This document shows positions 25,426 to 34,615 of a DNA stretch of 64,000 bases, piece by piece. The DNA comes from Saccharibacter floricola DSM 15669 (GTDB lineage: Bacteria; Pseudomonadota; Alphaproteobacteria; Acetobacterales; Acetobacteraceae). The notes under the pieces are model-generated. The model did not search any database. It saw only the letters and a program-made list of their open reading frames with translations, and had not been told where the DNA came from. The DNA lies in the NCBI RefSeq assembly GCF_000378165.1, contig NZ_KB899333.1:124001-188000 (forward strand), given 5' to 3'. Each line of letters begins with the position of its first letter. Position 1 is the stretch's first letter. The translations under genes were made by a program, and so were the position numbers.

Positions 25426-27264
25426 ATGATGACTGTACCATTTGCTTCTCCCCGTTCATTTTCTCCCAATCAACCGACGGACACAGCCCAGGAAGGGGCG
25501 GTGTCTGCTCCGCGTTGGGACTTATCAGACCTCTATGCCTCTCCTGAAGATCCAGCCTTAGAAGCGGACTTCACACGTCTGGAGAAGGCGGCACAAGATT
25601 TTGAAAAGAGCTGGAAAGGTCAGCTTTCAGAGGCATCGCCTGCCTCTCTTGCTCAAGCACTCAGCGCGTATGAGGAGATTGAGGAGGGCCTCGGTAAGAT
25701 TGGCTCCTACGCTCAGCTGTTATTTGCGGCTCATACAACAGACCCAAAATGTGGACGCTTTGCCCAAGCGGTGCGGGAGCGCATCACGACACTTTCGACG
25801 CATTTGCTGTTCTTTTCCTTAGAGCTAAATCGGCTAAGCGATGAGGCTGTCGCGACAGCGCTTAAAGACCCAGCCCTTGCGCCTTGGCAGCCTTATTTGC
25901 GTGATTTACGTGTGTTCCGCCCGTATCAGCTCTCCGATGAGGTTGAGCGTGTGTTGATGGAGACATCTGTCTCTGGACGTGATGCGTGGGTGCGTCTCTT
26001 TGATGAAACAATGGCTGGGCTGACCGCCTCGCTTGACGGGAAAGATCTCCCGATTAATGAGGTCTTTACACAGCTGACCGATAAAGATCGTGCCAAGCGT
26101 GAAGCCGCAGCAAAAGCGATTAGCCGGGCACTGGCCGAAAAGCAGCATCTGTTGGTGAGCATCACCAATACATTGGCTAAAGATAAGGCCACGTCAGATG
26201 CGCTCCGTGGTTATCCACGCCCTGTCAGCAGCCGTAACCGGGCGAATATGGTGGAAGATGAGGTGGTGGATGCGCTGGTCAGTGCGGTTGACCAGTCCTT
26301 TCCGCGTTTATCTCATCGCTATTACAGCTTAAAAGCAAAATGGCTGGGCCTCGACAAGCTCGAACATTGGGATCGTAATGCCCCATTACCGGACGTGGAC
26401 GATAAGCGTTTGAGTTGGGAAGAGGGCAAGGCCCTTGTGCAGAAGGCTTACGCAGGGTTTGACCCGGAGATGGGGCGCCATGCAGAGACGTTCCTGACCC
26501 ATCCATGGATTGATGCGGCCGCCGTGCCGGGGAAATCCTCGGGGGCCTTTGCCCATCCTGTCGTCCCGTCGGTTCATCCCTATATTCTGATGAACTATCA
26601 GGGCAAAGCGCGCGATGTGATGACTCTGGCTCATGAGATGGGGCACGGCATTCATCAGCTTCTTGCGGGACAAAAGCAGGGCTATCTCCGTTCCTCCACA
26701 CCGCTGACATTGGCCGAGACGGCGTCTGTTTTTGGAGAGATGCTCACTTTCCAGTCTTTGGTGGATGCCGAACCATCACCGCAGCGTAAGCGTCATCTTC
26801 TCGCCTCAAAGGTGGAAGATATGCTCAATACGGTTGTGCGTCAGATTGCGTTTTATCAGTTTGAAGTGCGCCTTCATGATGAGCGCCGCCGCGGCGAAGT
26901 GTCTGCCGAGCGGATCGGCACGATTTGGCGTGAGGTGCAGGAGCGGAGCCTTGGCTCTGCCTTTAACTTCACCCCCGATTATGACCTTTATTGGTCGTAT
27001 ATCCCGCATTTCATCCATGTACCGTTCTACGTATATGCGTATGCCTTTGGGGATTGCCTCGTGAACGCGCTGTATGGCGTGTATCGCGACCAGCCTGAAG
27101 GGTTCGCTGAGAAGTATAAAACCATGCTTGAAGCGGGTGGCACGCTCCGTCATCAGGATTTGTTGGCTCCATTTGGACTGAATGCCAGTGATCCAGCTTT
27201 TTGGAATCGTGGGTTGGATGTCATTAGCGGGCTGATTGACCAGCTTGAATCTGAAAGCGTCTAA
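25426..27264 (+). CDS. pepF: Oligoendopeptidase F (M3 family zinc peptidase)
   Basis: PepF cleaves short peptides in the cytosol. The 612-residue protein has the M3 zinc site HEMGH (His403, Glu404, His407) in TLAHEMGHGIHQLLAG and the downstream ligand Glu in LAETASVFGE. The N-terminal half is helical, as in the PepF/M3 fold. It begins with two Met codons; ATG 25426 or 25429 are equivalent. A separate transcript is likely because a 75-bp gap with a hairpin follows gltB. Confidence 0.94.
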   Translation: MMTVPFASPRSFSPNQPTDTAQEGAVSAPRWDLSDLYASPEDPALEADFTRLEKAAQDFEKSWKGQLSEASPASLAQALSAYEEIEEGLGKIGSYAQLLFAAHTTDPKCGRFAQAVRERITTLSTHLLFFSLELNRLSDEAVATALKDPALAPWQPYLRDLRVFRPYQLSDEVERVLMETSVSGRDAWVRLFDETMAGLTASLDGKDLPINEVFTQLTDKDRAKREAAAKAISRALAEKQHLLVSITNTLAKDKATSDALRGYPRPVSSRNRANMVEDEVVDALVSAVDQSFPRLSHRYYSLKAKWLGLDKLEHWDRNAPLPDVDDKRLSWEEGKALVQKAYAGFDPEMGRHAETFLTHPWIDAAAVPGKSSGAFAHPVVPSVHPYILMNYQGKARDVMTLAHEMGHGIHQLLAGQKQGYLRSSTPLTLAETASVFGEMLTFQSLVDAEPSPQRKRHLLASKVEDMLNTVVRQIAFYQFEVRLHDERRRGEVSAERIGTIWREVQERSLGSAFNFTPDYDLYWSYIPHFIHVPFYVYAYAFGDCLVNALYGVYRDQPEGFAEKYKTMLEAGGTLRHQDLLAPFGLNASDPAFWNRGLDVISGLIDQLESESV

Positions 27265-27283
27265 GAGAGGAAGGTAAACGGTC

Positions 27284-28651
27284 ATGGCACGCGAAAGCGA
27301 CCTCGATAAGACGGGCTTTGTGGACAGTATGCAGCGTATGTTTCGCACATCCGGCGCTGTTGGGGGGGTGGCGGCGCGAATGGCCGGCCATAGGCTGGGC
27401 TTGCGTTCTGACCATAGCCAGCATGCAGAAGGGTTGCGTGCCGTGCTGGGTAATCTGCGAGGCCCCTTGATGAAGGGGGCTCAGCTGCTCTCTACCATTC
27501 CCGGTGCGTTGCCTGATGAGTATGCGGAAGAGCTGGCTCATTTGCAGGCCAATGCGCCTCCTATGGGCTGGAGCTTTGTTCAGCGGCGCATGAAGACGGA
27601 GTTGGGGGCTGACTGGCAGAAATATTTTCGTTCTTTCAGCCATGACGCTGTTGCGGCAGCCTCTTTGGGGCAGGTGCATCGTGCCGAGCTGGCTGATGGC
27701 CGTGAGGTTGCTTGTAAACTGCAATATCCGGGCATGGCCGGAGCGATGGACAGCGACCTCCGCCAGCTGAAGCGTGGCCTTGGCGTGTATGGCCTTTTTA
27801 GCTCCGCGATCCGTCAAGATGAGGTTTATGCTGAGTTGGCAGAGCGGATGCGTGAGGAGCTGGATTATACGCGCGAGGCCAGCCATTTACGCCTCTACCG
27901 GGCAATTTTGGCCGATACGCCGAGCGTGCATGTGCCAGAGCCAATGGCTGGGCTGACAACAGAACGGTTGTTGACGATGCAATGGACGCCTGGGCGTTCC
28001 ATGAAGGCTGTGCTGGCTGAAGAATTGTCTCAAGAAGAGCGTAACGCGATTGCGAAGGCGCTTTTCCAAGCATGGTATCGTCCCGTTTATCGCTATGGGG
28101 TTATACATGGTGACCCGCATATGGGGAATTTCACGATCCGTAAGGATGGTGGGTTAAATCTTCTGGATTTTGGTGCGGTACGTGTGTTTTCCCCTCGGTT
28201 TGTAGGAGGGGTTGTGTCCTTATTTGAAGCTCTGCGTCGTGATGATGAGGAGGGCGCGTACCAAGCCTATCATGATTGGGGCTTTCGCGATCTCTCTCGT
28301 GAGACGGCGTCTGTGCTCAATGAATGGGCGCGTTTCTTCTACCGTCCTCTTATGACAGACCGTGTTTGCACCATGCAGGAAAGCAATGACCCAGCCGAAG
28401 CCCGGGAAGTGCTGGAACGTGTATATGAGGGGCTTAAGCGCACAGGCGGCGTTACGTTGCCGCGTGAGTTTGTAATGATGGATCGTTCTGCGATTGGTTT
28501 AGGCAGTGCCTTCTTACGTCTTGGCGCGCGCCTGAATTGGCATGAGCTGTTCCAAGAGCTGATTGAGGATTTCAGCGTGGATGCTCTAGCTGAACGTCAG
28601 AAGGAGGCACTCGACCGTGCGGGCGTAACACCAGCACGGTCTATGATCTAA
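27284..28651 (+). CDS. ABC1/UbiB-family atypical kinase
   Basis: UbiB-family proteins are kinase-like ATPases linked to ubiquinone synthesis or lipid handling. Visible motifs are the KxGQ-like KGAQ (64-67), the Ala-rich AAASLGQVH (124-132) in place of a normal P-loop, ATP-Lys145 in ACKLQYPG, the HGDPHMGNF catalytic loop and LDFGAV. There is no C-terminal membrane segment pair as in E. coli UbiB, and 455 residues is the length of the soluble ABC1 subgroup, so the true substrate is unclear. It follows pepF after 19 bp. Confidence 0.88.
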   Translation: MARESDLDKTGFVDSMQRMFRTSGAVGGVAARMAGHRLGLRSDHSQHAEGLRAVLGNLRGPLMKGAQLLSTIPGALPDEYAEELAHLQANAPPMGWSFVQRRMKTELGADWQKYFRSFSHDAVAAASLGQVHRAELADGREVACKLQYPGMAGAMDSDLRQLKRGLGVYGLFSSAIRQDEVYAELAERMREELDYTREASHLRLYRAILADTPSVHVPEPMAGLTTERLLTMQWTPGRSMKAVLAEELSQEERNAIAKALFQAWYRPVYRYGVIHGDPHMGNFTIRKDGGLNLLDFGAVRVFSPRFVGGVVSLFEALRRDDEEGAYQAYHDWGFRDLSRETASVLNEWARFFYRPLMTDRVCTMQESNDPAEAREVLERVYEGLKRTGGVTLPREFVMMDRSAIGLGSAFLRLGARLNWHELFQELIEDFSVDALAERQKEALDRAGVTPARSMI

Positions 28652-28653
28652 GC

Positions 28654-29040
28654 TTATTTAAACAGCTTACCGAGGAGGGTGCTGCCAATATTTTGCATAG
28701 CACCCGATTCGAGGGATTTGCCGAGATCAGAGTTTAGAAGGCTGGAGATCATATCAGAGGTACCGCTATTTTCTCCGCCTTCTTTATTTTCTGCTTCGTT
28801 CTTTTGGCCAAGCAGGCTGAGCACACCGTGGAATTGCTGAAGCAAGGAGTCCGCACTGCCTTGGCCATCTTGGAAGGTGGAGGCGACTTTTTTGAGCTGT
28901 CCGACCCATTCCCCAGCTTGGCTGTCACCATTATCAGCGGCGTTTTGCATATGGCCAATGACGCCATCAAGCAGCTTGAAGGCTTCCTCAGCCGTGTTGC
29001 GGAAGTTGGTATAAGTCTCGCCGATTTTCTCGATGTCCAT
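28654..29040 (-). CDS. Hypothetical acidic helical protein
   Basis: I do not recognise this 128-residue protein. It is Gln/Glu/Asp/Ser-rich, predicted mostly helical (TNFRNTAEEAFKLLDGVIG, QLKKVASTFQDG), with a disordered acidic middle (NEAENKEGGENSG) and a Leu-rich end (SGAMQNIGSTLLGKLFK). It has no signal peptide, cysteine or membrane span. It lies convergent to the UbiB-like gene (2-bp gap) and divergent from uvrB. Codon use looks like its neighbours. It is likely a real gene but without assignable function. Confidence 0.6.
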   Translation of the reverse strand: MDIEKIGETYTNFRNTAEEAFKLLDGVIGHMQNAADNGDSQAGEWVGQLKKVASTFQDGQGSADSLLQQFHGVLSLLGQKNEAENKEGGENSGTSDMISSLLNSDLGKSLESGAMQNIGSTLLGKLFK

Positions 29041-29164
29041 AAGAGAGGCTTCTTTCTCAGAATGTCATAAGGTTTCTGTCCTTATAGCAGGTTTTTCTTA
29101 AGAGAAGGCTTTGAAAAAATGCTTTTATCTTGCGGGAAAGACGAAATCTTCCCATCTTGGGGCT

Positions 29165-31297
29165 ATGGCATCACATTCTTCTAAAGAAACGACCACATCA
29201 GCTCAGCCTGTTATGTCTCCCTTTATGCCGGTGCGTCAGCCTGTTCGGCCGAAATTGCACCGCTTTAAGGTGAGTTCTGACTATGAACCGTCAGGCGATC
29301 AGCCTAAGGCCATTGAGCAACTTGCTACCGGGTTTAAAGAAGGCGAGCGGAACCAGGTGCTTTTAGGGGTCACGGGGTCGGGCAAGACCTTTACGATGGC
29401 CAAGGTGATTGAAGCCGTGCAGCGGCCAACCTTGATTATGGCGCCCAATAAAACGCTGGCTGCTCAACTTTATAGTGAAATGAAACAGTTTTTCCCCGAT
29501 AATGCGGTGGAATACTTTGTTTCCTACTATGATTATTACCAGCCGGAAGCGTATGTTCCGCGCTCTGATACCTTCATTGAAAAAGACAGCCAGCGGAACG
29601 AACATATTGACCGTATGCGCCATGCAGCAACGCAGGCGCTTTTAGAGCGCGACGATGTTATTATCGTGGCGTCTGTCTCGTGTATTTACGGTATCGGAGC
29701 GCCTGAATCTTACGCCCGTATGATGGTGCAGATTGAGGAAGGCGGCACGCTTGATCGTGATGACCTCATCCGCTCTTTGGTAGAGCTGCAATATCAGCGC
29801 AATGATATGGCGTTTGAGCGCGGCACATTTCGTGTGCGGGGGGAGCAGATTGATATTTTCCCTGTGCAGAATGAAGACCGCGCGTGGCGGATCAGTCTTT
29901 TTGGGGATGAGATTGAGGAAGTGATCGAATTTGACCCGTTAACAGGTCATAAAACGTCTGATCTCGGGACGGTGAAAGTTTACGCGAACTCCCATTATGT
30001 CACACCGCGTCCAACGCTTAACCAAGCCATGGGGCTTATTGCGACAGATTTAGAGAAGCGATTGGCTGACTTTAAAGCGCAAGATAAACCGCTAGAAGCC
30101 GAGCGGATTAAGCAGCGAACTGACTTTGACCTTGAAATGATGGAAACAACGGGGGCGTGTAAAGGGATTGAGAACTATTCACGCTACCTGACGGGGCGCC
30201 GACCCGGTGATCCTCCACCAACCTTGTTTGAGTATCTCCCTGAAGATGCGATGCTGATCGTGGATGAAAGCCATGTTGGTGTGCCGCAAATTGGTGGGAT
30301 GGAACGGGGCGATAGAGCGCGTAAGGAAACGCTCTCGGAGTTTGGTTTCCGGTTGCCGTCCTGCGTTGATAACCGCCCTCTTTCCTTTGCAGAATGGGAG
30401 CGCTTCCGTCCGCAAAGCTTGTTTGTCTCAGCCACACCGGGCAAATGGGAGATGGAACAGACAGAGGGCGTGTTTGCTGAGCAGATTATTCGCCCAACTG
30501 GCTTGATTGATCCCGTCACGATTGTACGCCCTGTTGAGGGGCAGGTGGATGACTTGCTGCATGAAGCGCGGGAGACGATCAAAGAAGGCGGTCGTGTCCT
30601 CGTCACGACGCTGACCAAGCGGATGGCTGAAGACCTGACGGAATATCTCTCAGAGCATGATATACGCGTCCGCTATCTGCATTCTGACGTGGATACGTTG
30701 GAGCGGATCGAGATTATCCGTGATCTACGCCTCGGGACTTTTGATGTGTTGGTGGGGATTAACCTATTGCGAGAGGGGCTGGACATTCCAGAATGTTCTC
30801 TCGTTGCCATCTTGGATGCGGATAAAGAAGGCTTTCTACGGTCACGGACATCGCTGATCCAAACCATTGGGCGTGCGGCGCGTAATGTGGAGGGGCGCGT
30901 GCTGCTCTATGCAGATAAAATGACCGACAGCTTGCGTTACGCTATTGATGAAACAGCCCGCCGGCGTGAAAAACAAATCGCGTGGAATGAAGCGCACGGT
31001 ATTACGCCACAGACAGTGAAAAGCCGGATTAACGATACGCTGTTTATTCAAGAGGAAATTACAGGTAAGGAAGCAGCCTCTTCCAAGGTGGATCCGCAAC
31101 TCCCCATTGAGGCGCTGCGTAAGCAGATGCGTGAAGCAGCAGCGGAGCTGGACTTTGAAAAGGCAGCGACATTGCGTGATGAAATTAGACGCCGAGAAGC
31201 GGAAGAAATAGGGCTTGTGCCAACACGCCAGACATCGGAGAAGGGGGCGACATCCTCCTCATCGCTTCGTAAACGTCCCCGGAAAAAGAAGGATTAA
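29165..31297 (+). CDS. uvrB: Excinuclease ABC subunit B
   Basis: UvrB is the damage-verifying helicase-like subunit of nucleotide excision repair. It has Walker [11 protein letters not shown], the beta-hairpin tip [12 protein letters not shown], helicase motifs including [13 protein letters not shown] and SATPG, and the C-terminal UVR motif ([20 protein letters not shown]). From ATG 29165 it is 710 residues. A TTG at 29111 would add 18 residues but lacks homology. A Ser/Thr/Pro-rich stretch of about 30 residues precedes the conserved start. Confidence 0.95.
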   Translation: MASHSSKETTTSAQPVMSPFMPVRQPVRPKLHRFKVSSDYEPSGDQPKAIEQLATGFKEGERNQVLLGVTGSGKTFTMAKVIEAVQRPTLIMAPNKTLAAQLYSEMKQFFPDNAVEYFVSYYDYYQPEAYVPRSDTFIEKDSQRNEHIDRMRHAATQALLERDDVIIVASVSCIYGIGAPESYARMMVQIEEGGTLDRDDLIRSLVELQYQRNDMAFERGTFRVRGEQIDIFPVQNEDRAWRISLFGDEIEEVIEFDPLTGHKTSDLGTVKVYANSHYVTPRPTLNQAMGLIATDLEKRLADFKAQDKPLEAERIKQRTDFDLEMMETTGACKGIENYSRYLTGRRPGDPPPTLFEYLPEDAMLIVDESHVGVPQIGGMERGDRARKETLSEFGFRLPSCVDNRPLSFAEWERFRPQSLFVSATPGKWEMEQTEGVFAEQIIRPTGLIDPVTIVRPVEGQVDDLLHEARETIKEGGRVLVTTLTKRMAEDLTEYLSEHDIRVRYLHSDVDTLERIEIIRDLRLGTFDVLVGINLLREGLDIPECSLVAILDADKEGFLRSRTSLIQTIGRAARNVEGRVLLYADKMTDSLRYAIDETARRREKQIAWNEAHGITPQTVKSRINDTLFIQEEITGKEAASSKVDPQLPIEALRKQMREAAAELDFEKAATLRDEIRRREAEEIGLVPTRQTSEKGATSSSSLRKRPRKKKD

Positions 31298-31300
31298 ACC

Positions 31301-32200
31301 ATGCTTGAACTGACAAAAGGACGGCACCGCCTCACACTTCTTCCGGAGACAGGGGGAGCGATTGGGCAGTGGCAGGTAGATGGGCATGATGTCTTCCTCC
31401 CTGTGCAGACAGCAGAGCTTACGGCACAGCGTGGCGTGGCGGTCGGGGCATACCCTCTTGTGCCCTATGTCAATCGTGTGGCCCATGGCCAGTTCTCCTT
31501 TGCGGGGCATGAGTATCATATGTCACCGAATATGGAGGGATGCCCGCACCCGATTCATGGTAATGCGTGGGAAAATGAGTGGACGGTTCTTCATAAAAGC
31601 GACAGTCATGCAATCTTGGCTTTTGACCATCAGCCTCAAAACGGTGATGGGGTGAATGACCTACATTGGCCGTTCGCCTATCGTGCTGTGCTGTCTTACG
31701 CCCTACGAGGGGAGATGTTGGAAGTCGCGCTGGTGGTTGAAAACCGTGATACGGTTGAGCAGCCTGTGGGTTTCGGTTTCCATCCTTTCTTAGCATCGGG
31801 GCAAGAGGCTTCGCTCTCTTTTGATGCGCGCGATGTGTGGATAACGGACGGGCAGGGCCTGCCTGTTGAGGCGCAGCCTTGTGACGGGGAATGGTCGTTT
31901 CAAACGCCTAAGCCAATCTATGAGCGTGGGTTAGATAATGGCTTTACCGGCTTTGGCGGGGCAGCAGAGCTGCGACAGGCGGGGCCAGTGGGGGGCATTC
32001 GTGTTGAAGCAGACGCTATTTTTGATCATCTAACCGTTTTTACCCGCGAGAATGGTTCTTTCGTTGCGATAGAGCCTGTGACCAGCATGACAGATGCCTT
32101 AAATCGTCCTGATATTGCAGATCGCGGTGTGCATGTGCTCAAACCGGGCCAGCGCCTTGGGGGCAATATTCGTTTCACCGTCCTTCCTTCAAACGCATAA
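31301..32200 (+). CDS. Aldose 1-epimerase family protein
   Basis: This 299-residue beta-sandwich protein shows GalM-type blocks: the N-terminal LLPETGGAIGQWQ, PYVNRVAHG with an Arg, HPIHGNAW, and GFGFHPFL with the second catalytic His. A candidate Glu base is in AIEPVTSMTDA. It would interconvert sugar anomers, but the true sugar is unknown. It starts 3 bp after uvrB and is followed by greB after 20 bp. Placement among unrelated genes gives no pathway hint. Confidence 0.88.
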   Translation: MLELTKGRHRLTLLPETGGAIGQWQVDGHDVFLPVQTAELTAQRGVAVGAYPLVPYVNRVAHGQFSFAGHEYHMSPNMEGCPHPIHGNAWENEWTVLHKSDSHAILAFDHQPQNGDGVNDLHWPFAYRAVLSYALRGEMLEVALVVENRDTVEQPVGFGFHPFLASGQEASLSFDARDVWITDGQGLPVEAQPCDGEWSFQTPKPIYERGLDNGFTGFGGAAELRQAGPVGGIRVEADAIFDHLTVFTRENGSFVAIEPVTSMTDALNRPDIADRGVHVLKPGQRLGGNIRFTVLPSNA

Positions 32201-32220
32201 TCAGGAGACGTGAAGCGCTT

Positions 32221-32721
32221 ATGGTAACGGAGAAAATTGCACTTAATCGCTATTTGTCGCCCTATGGGGCCGCATTGATGCGTCGGGAATTGCGCGAGTT
32301 AGCCCAAGAAGAACGACCGAAAGTGGTGGAGGTTGTCTCCTGGGCGGCCAGTAATGGTGATCGTTCTGAGAATGCTGATTATCAGTATGGAAAGCGGCGC
32401 CTCCGAGAGATTGACCGTCGTATGCGCTTTTTAACGCGTCGGTTAGATCAAGCTGTTATCGTTGATCCGGCTGCTCAGAAGAATCGTGATCGTGTCTTCT
32501 TTGGTGCAACCGTCTGTTATGCCGATGAGGACGATCGTGAGTATAAGGTAACCATTCTTGGTGCGGATGAAGCTGATCTTGCTCGTGGTGAGGTGAGCCT
32601 TATCTCTCCGGTAGCGCGGGCTTTGATGCGCGCACGCGTGGAAGATGAAGTTACTCTTCATACGCCCTCCGGCCCTATGATCATTGAAGTTCTTTCGATT
32701 TCTTACCCTCAATCTCCCTGA
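32221..32721 (+). CDS. greB: Transcription elongation factor GreB
   Basis: GreB rescues backtracked RNA polymerase by stimulating transcript cleavage. The 166-residue protein has the N-terminal coiled-coil (residues about 10-80) with the acidic tip NGDRSENADYQYGK, which carries Asp and Glu for cleavage, and the C-terminal FKBP-like domain with VSLISPVARALMRARVEDEV. GreB-type rather than GreA-type features are its basic KRRLREIDRR stretch. It is followed after 21 bp by gshB. Confidence 0.94.
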   Translation: MVTEKIALNRYLSPYGAALMRRELRELAQEERPKVVEVVSWAASNGDRSENADYQYGKRRLREIDRRMRFLTRRLDQAVIVDPAAQKNRDRVFFGATVCYADEDDREYKVTILGADEADLARGEVSLISPVARALMRARVEDEVTLHTPSGPMIIEVLSISYPQSP

Positions 32722-32742
32722 TGAACAGGAGCCTGTACTGAA

Positions 32743-33726
32743 ATGACGCTCTCATCCCCACGCCGTGTTGCGGTGCAGATGGATCCACTTGAGGAAGTCA
32801 ATATTGATGGCGATTCAACCTTTGCCATGATGTTGGAGGCACAGCGCCGGGGGCATACGCTGTATGTATATCACCCAACGTCACTCGCTCTTGTGGAAGG
32901 GGAGGGAACCTCTGGCCGCTTACAAGCACGTGTGCGTCCGGTGAATGTCCAGCGTAAGAAGGGAGAGCATGCGGTTTTTGGCCTAGAGGAACGACTTGAT
33001 CTTGGTGCAATGGATGTCATCTTGATGCGTCAGGATCCACCCTTTGATATGGGCTATATTACCGCGACCCATTTGTTGGAGCATATTCACGGTGTGGGAG
33101 AGGGTAAGGCTCTTGTGGTCAATAACCCTGTTTCTGTGCGGAATGCGCCTGAAAAGCTGTTGGTGACGCACTTTCCTCACCTCATGCCGCCTACTTTGGT
33201 GACATGGGATATAAAGATGATTGCCGAGTTTCGGCAGAAGCACCAAGATATTATTCTCAAACCGCTTTACGGGAACGGCGGTGCGGGTATTTTCCGCGTG
33301 AAACCTGATGATGAGAACTTCACGTCTTTGCTGGAAATGCATTTTTCGCGCTCGCGTGAGCCTTTGATGGTGCAGCGTTATGAACCAGCTGTCAGACTGG
33401 GTGATAAACGTATCATCCTCGTCGATGGTGAACCGATCGGGGCGATTAACCGTGTGCCTGCTCAGGGAGATACACGCTCTAATATGCATGTAGGAGGGCG
33501 AGCCGAAAGCGTTCGTTTAACTCCGCGCGATCAGGAAATATGCGCTTCCATTGGGCCTTACCTCAAAGAGCATGGTCTGATCTTTACCGGAATTGACGTG
33601 ATCGGTGACTGGCTAACAGAGATCAACGTGACGTCTCCAACTGGCCTGCAAGAGCTGGATCGGTTTGATCAGATCAATAGTGCAGGTTTGATCTGGGAAG
33701 CGATCGAAAAGCGTCTCGCTGTTTAA
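32743..33726 (+). CDS. gshB: Glutathione synthetase
   Basis: GshB joins gamma-glutamylcysteine and glycine using ATP. The 327-residue ATP-grasp protein has the N-terminal [20 protein letters not shown], the ATP-binding [31 protein letters not shown] and the metal-binding [12 protein letters not shown] near the C-terminus. It supports the glutathione-dependent GloA-type enzyme at 3.8 kb and the peroxidase at 59 kb. The sequence after it has no gene for 354 bp. Confidence 0.96.
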   Translation: MTLSSPRRVAVQMDPLEEVNIDGDSTFAMMLEAQRRGHTLYVYHPTSLALVEGEGTSGRLQARVRPVNVQRKKGEHAVFGLEERLDLGAMDVILMRQDPPFDMGYITATHLLEHIHGVGEGKALVVNNPVSVRNAPEKLLVTHFPHLMPPTLVTWDIKMIAEFRQKHQDIILKPLYGNGGAGIFRVKPDDENFTSLLEMHFSRSREPLMVQRYEPAVRLGDKRIILVDGEPIGAINRVPAQGDTRSNMHVGGRAESVRLTPRDQEICASIGPYLKEHGLIFTGIDVIGDWLTEINVTSPTGLQELDRFDQINSAGLIWEAIEKRLAV

Positions 33727-34080
33727 GTTTAGTAGAAACGTTATGAGGGTTGTTTTCGTAAAAATTTAGCTCAGGAACAGGCCAGAGCATCTTCATTACC
33801 ACGCAGCGCGTAGAAGAGTTGTTATGCGTGTATGGAGAGAGCAATTTTTATTGGGAAGAGAAAGCCTGCTTCAAGGTATCTCCTGCCTTTAACAAGCCGT
33901 CTGGCAAGCTCATATATCCTTCATGTGCGATCGTAGATTTCTGGCCGTCTGACTGCCCTCTTAAGCGAAGGAGGGCAGAAGCCGACCATTTGCCTAATGT
34001 TACCGACCTCTAAAAGAGCCATGGCCAGCGTCTCCCGAGGCAATGGAATGCCGCGGGGAGAAAAGAAGCTGGCCAACTGC
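33727..34080. other. 354-bp gene-free but structured region after gshB
   Basis: No convincing protein gene is present. A 64-codon frame at 33819-34013 has no similarity that I recognise. The plus strand contains two strong hairpins near its end, annotated separately. The first 200 bp hold only short weak stems, and a simple promoter is not clear. Confidence 0.6.
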
Positions 34081-34097
34081 TTATGAAGAGGTCTTTT
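33953..34097 (+). ncRNA. Candidate structured RNA (two nested hairpin domains)
   Basis: Domain 1: CTGCCCTC / GAGGGCAG (33953-33960 / 33971-33978) is a perfect 8-bp stem with 10-base loop, extended by outer GGC/GCC pairs. Domain 2 is a long stem: GACCTCT / AGAGGTC (34005-34011 / 34087-34093), TGGCCAGC / GCTGGCCA (34022-34029 / 34068-34075), TCTCCC / GGGAGA, GGCA / TGCC around an ATGGAA loop. TTTT follows domain 2, so it could end transcription. It overlaps the last codons of the next minus-strand gene. I could not match it to 6S, tmRNA, SRP or RNase P. Confidence 0.4.
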
Positions 34098-34434
34098 GGG
34101 AAGAGGGCTTGTCTTCCTTCGACTGTGCAGCAGAAGAGGGGGGTGCTTCTTCTTCGTCCTCTTTCATAGCTGCTTCCTTCTCAGCTTGAAGGGCAGCTTC
34201 GATAAGGGCGATTTCTTTTTCACGCTTTTCTTTGGCTTGCTCTTCAGTTTCATATTTAAAGGGTAGGGGAGCGGCCCCGCCGAAAAGACTATTTTCCTCA
34301 CTGGCCTTGGGTGGCTTGTCACGCGTAAAGCGATTAACGAACCAAGGAATAATGCGCTCCCGATAGTAAACGAAAAATAAGCCTCCCCATGCTAGAACAG
34401 CAAGGAGCGCGAAAGCGATGTTGAGATACTGCAT
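34081..34434 (-). CDS. Hypothetical single-span membrane protein with charged tail
   Basis: I do not recognise this 117-residue protein. Residues 1-25 (MQYLNIAFALLAVLAWGGLFF) form one membrane helix, then a basic segment YRERIIPWFVNRFTRDK. The rest is a low-complexity, strongly Glu/Lys-rich coiled-coil-like region (EEQAKEKREKEIALIEAALQAEK) and a Ser/Gln/Pro-rich end. No family hallmark is present. It is divergent from pmtA. The predicted topology is N-out or N-in single span with a cytoplasmic tail, as in small scaffold proteins; function unknown. Confidence 0.6.
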   Translation of the reverse strand: MQYLNIAFALLAVLAWGGLFFVYYRERIIPWFVNRFTRDKPPKASEENSLFGGAAPLPFKYETEEQAKEKREKEIALIEAALQAEKEAAMKEDEEEAPPSSAAQSKEDKPSSQKTSS

Positions 34435-34615
34435 GATGGAGTGTTTCTCCTATGCGACGTTGGGTTGATGAGTATAGTCAGAAATGTTTTTTTTGATAGC
34501 TGTTGCTCTTTTGCCAGATATGCCCCTTGAAGAGAGTATAGGAAGCATGGTTCAACACCAACACAGGAAGCGCTCCCTTTGGGTGGGGCGGTTAAAGTGA
34601 GGTTGCAGTAGTTCC

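Noticed and set aside
29111-29164. TTG-initiated extension of UvrB
   Set aside because: No homology, and the putative ribosome site is too close to the TTG.
33819-34013. 64-codon frame in the gap after gshB
   Set aside because: Unlikely composition, and it overlaps the structured hairpins; no family similarity seen.
33727-34097. 6S, tmRNA, SRP or RNase P RNA
   Set aside because: None of the diagnostic motifs (for example GGAAGGAAGC of SRP or GGTTCGA of tmRNA) is visible; the region is left as an unassigned structured candidate.
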